From Candidatus Magasanikiibacteriota bacterium (lineage in GTDB: Bacteria; Patescibacteriota; Patescibacteriia; Magasanikbacterales; UBA922), in assembly GCA_016214105.1 (NCBI GenBank), contig JACRPD010000017.1, positions 1-6,627 on the forward strand: a stretch of DNA of 6,627 bases, given 5' to 3'. This document shows, piece after piece, positions 6,592 to 6,627 of this stretch; the stretch's first letter is position 1, and every line of letters starts with the position of its first letter. The position numbers were made by a program, and so were the translations under genes. The notes under the pieces were generated by a model. It had not been told where the DNA came from. It ran no database searches and worked only from the letters and a program-made list of their open reading frames with translations.

Positions 6592-6627
6592 TCATTTTAA
6601 TTTCACGCCGGTTTTTTTAATTTCATA
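6592..6627 (-). CDS. Possible last codons of an upstream minus-strand gene (partial)
   Basis: The minus strand from the edge reads YEIKKTGVKLK and a TGA at 6594-6592, about 30 nt before the terminator hairpin. Position and strand fit the 3' end of a neighbouring gene. Eleven codons are too few to identify a product, and other frames are short as well, so this is tentative. Confidence 0.25.
   Translation of the reverse strand, partial: YEIKKTGVKLK

Overview
The window is almost entirely one very large minus-strand gene for a secreted RHS/YD-repeat protein of the Tc-toxin B+C (SpvB/TcaC-TccC) type. It runs from its promoter near 6430 to beyond the left edge at position 1. Reading in the protein's direction, the parts are: a Sec signal peptide (6371-6294), an SpvB-like domain (about 6263-5420), six D-x-[NT]-G-D-G-x-x-D calcium-loop (FG-GAP/VCBS) motifs (5345-4377), a TcdB-middle-like segment (about 4343-4020), YD repeats (about 3860-361), and the canonical RHS core (about 360-1). 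The core breaks off at the GRFVGVD motif. In this family the variable C-terminal effector follows directly after that motif, so the most informative part of the protein lies outside the window.

The gene is broken as given. The upstream reading frame (6371-2685, 1228 codons) leaves the YD-repeat homology around 2800-2757 and ends at a TAA after about 24 unrelated residues. A second frame, shifted by -1, takes up the YD homology at 2760. I translated it by hand to position 1: 920 codons with no stop. Corrected, the protein is at least about 2,120 residues. The cause may be a real 1-nt deletion, a sequencing or assembly error (an A6 run lies at 2797-2792), or less likely recoding.

The downstream half has two further peculiarities. 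Twin domains of 206 residues each, resembling DNRLRE/CBM96-type beta-sandwiches and about two-thirds identical, are inserted with Thr-rich linkers inside the YD-repeat array (2154-1537 and 1074-457). A perfect in-frame 69-bp tandem duplication (2222-2359) doubles one 23-residue YD repeat.

Upstream of the gene (6372-6627) there is a consensus sigma70-type promoter (TTGACA, 16 nt, TATAAT), a short leader without a clear Shine-Dalgarno, a near-palindrome just upstream of the -35, a minus-strand intrinsic terminator, and perhaps the last codons of an upstream minus-strand gene. The RHS gene therefore looks like a separate transcription unit.

Organism: the AT-leaning composition, the absence of in-frame TGA over more than 2,100 codons (arguing against TGA-recoding codes), and the style of the giant RHS protein with inserted beta-sandwich domains recall metagenomic Candidate Phyla Radiation (Patescibacteria/Parcubacteria-like) genomes. 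This is an impression from protein style, not a proof. No RNA genes, CRISPR arrays or transposases were seen.
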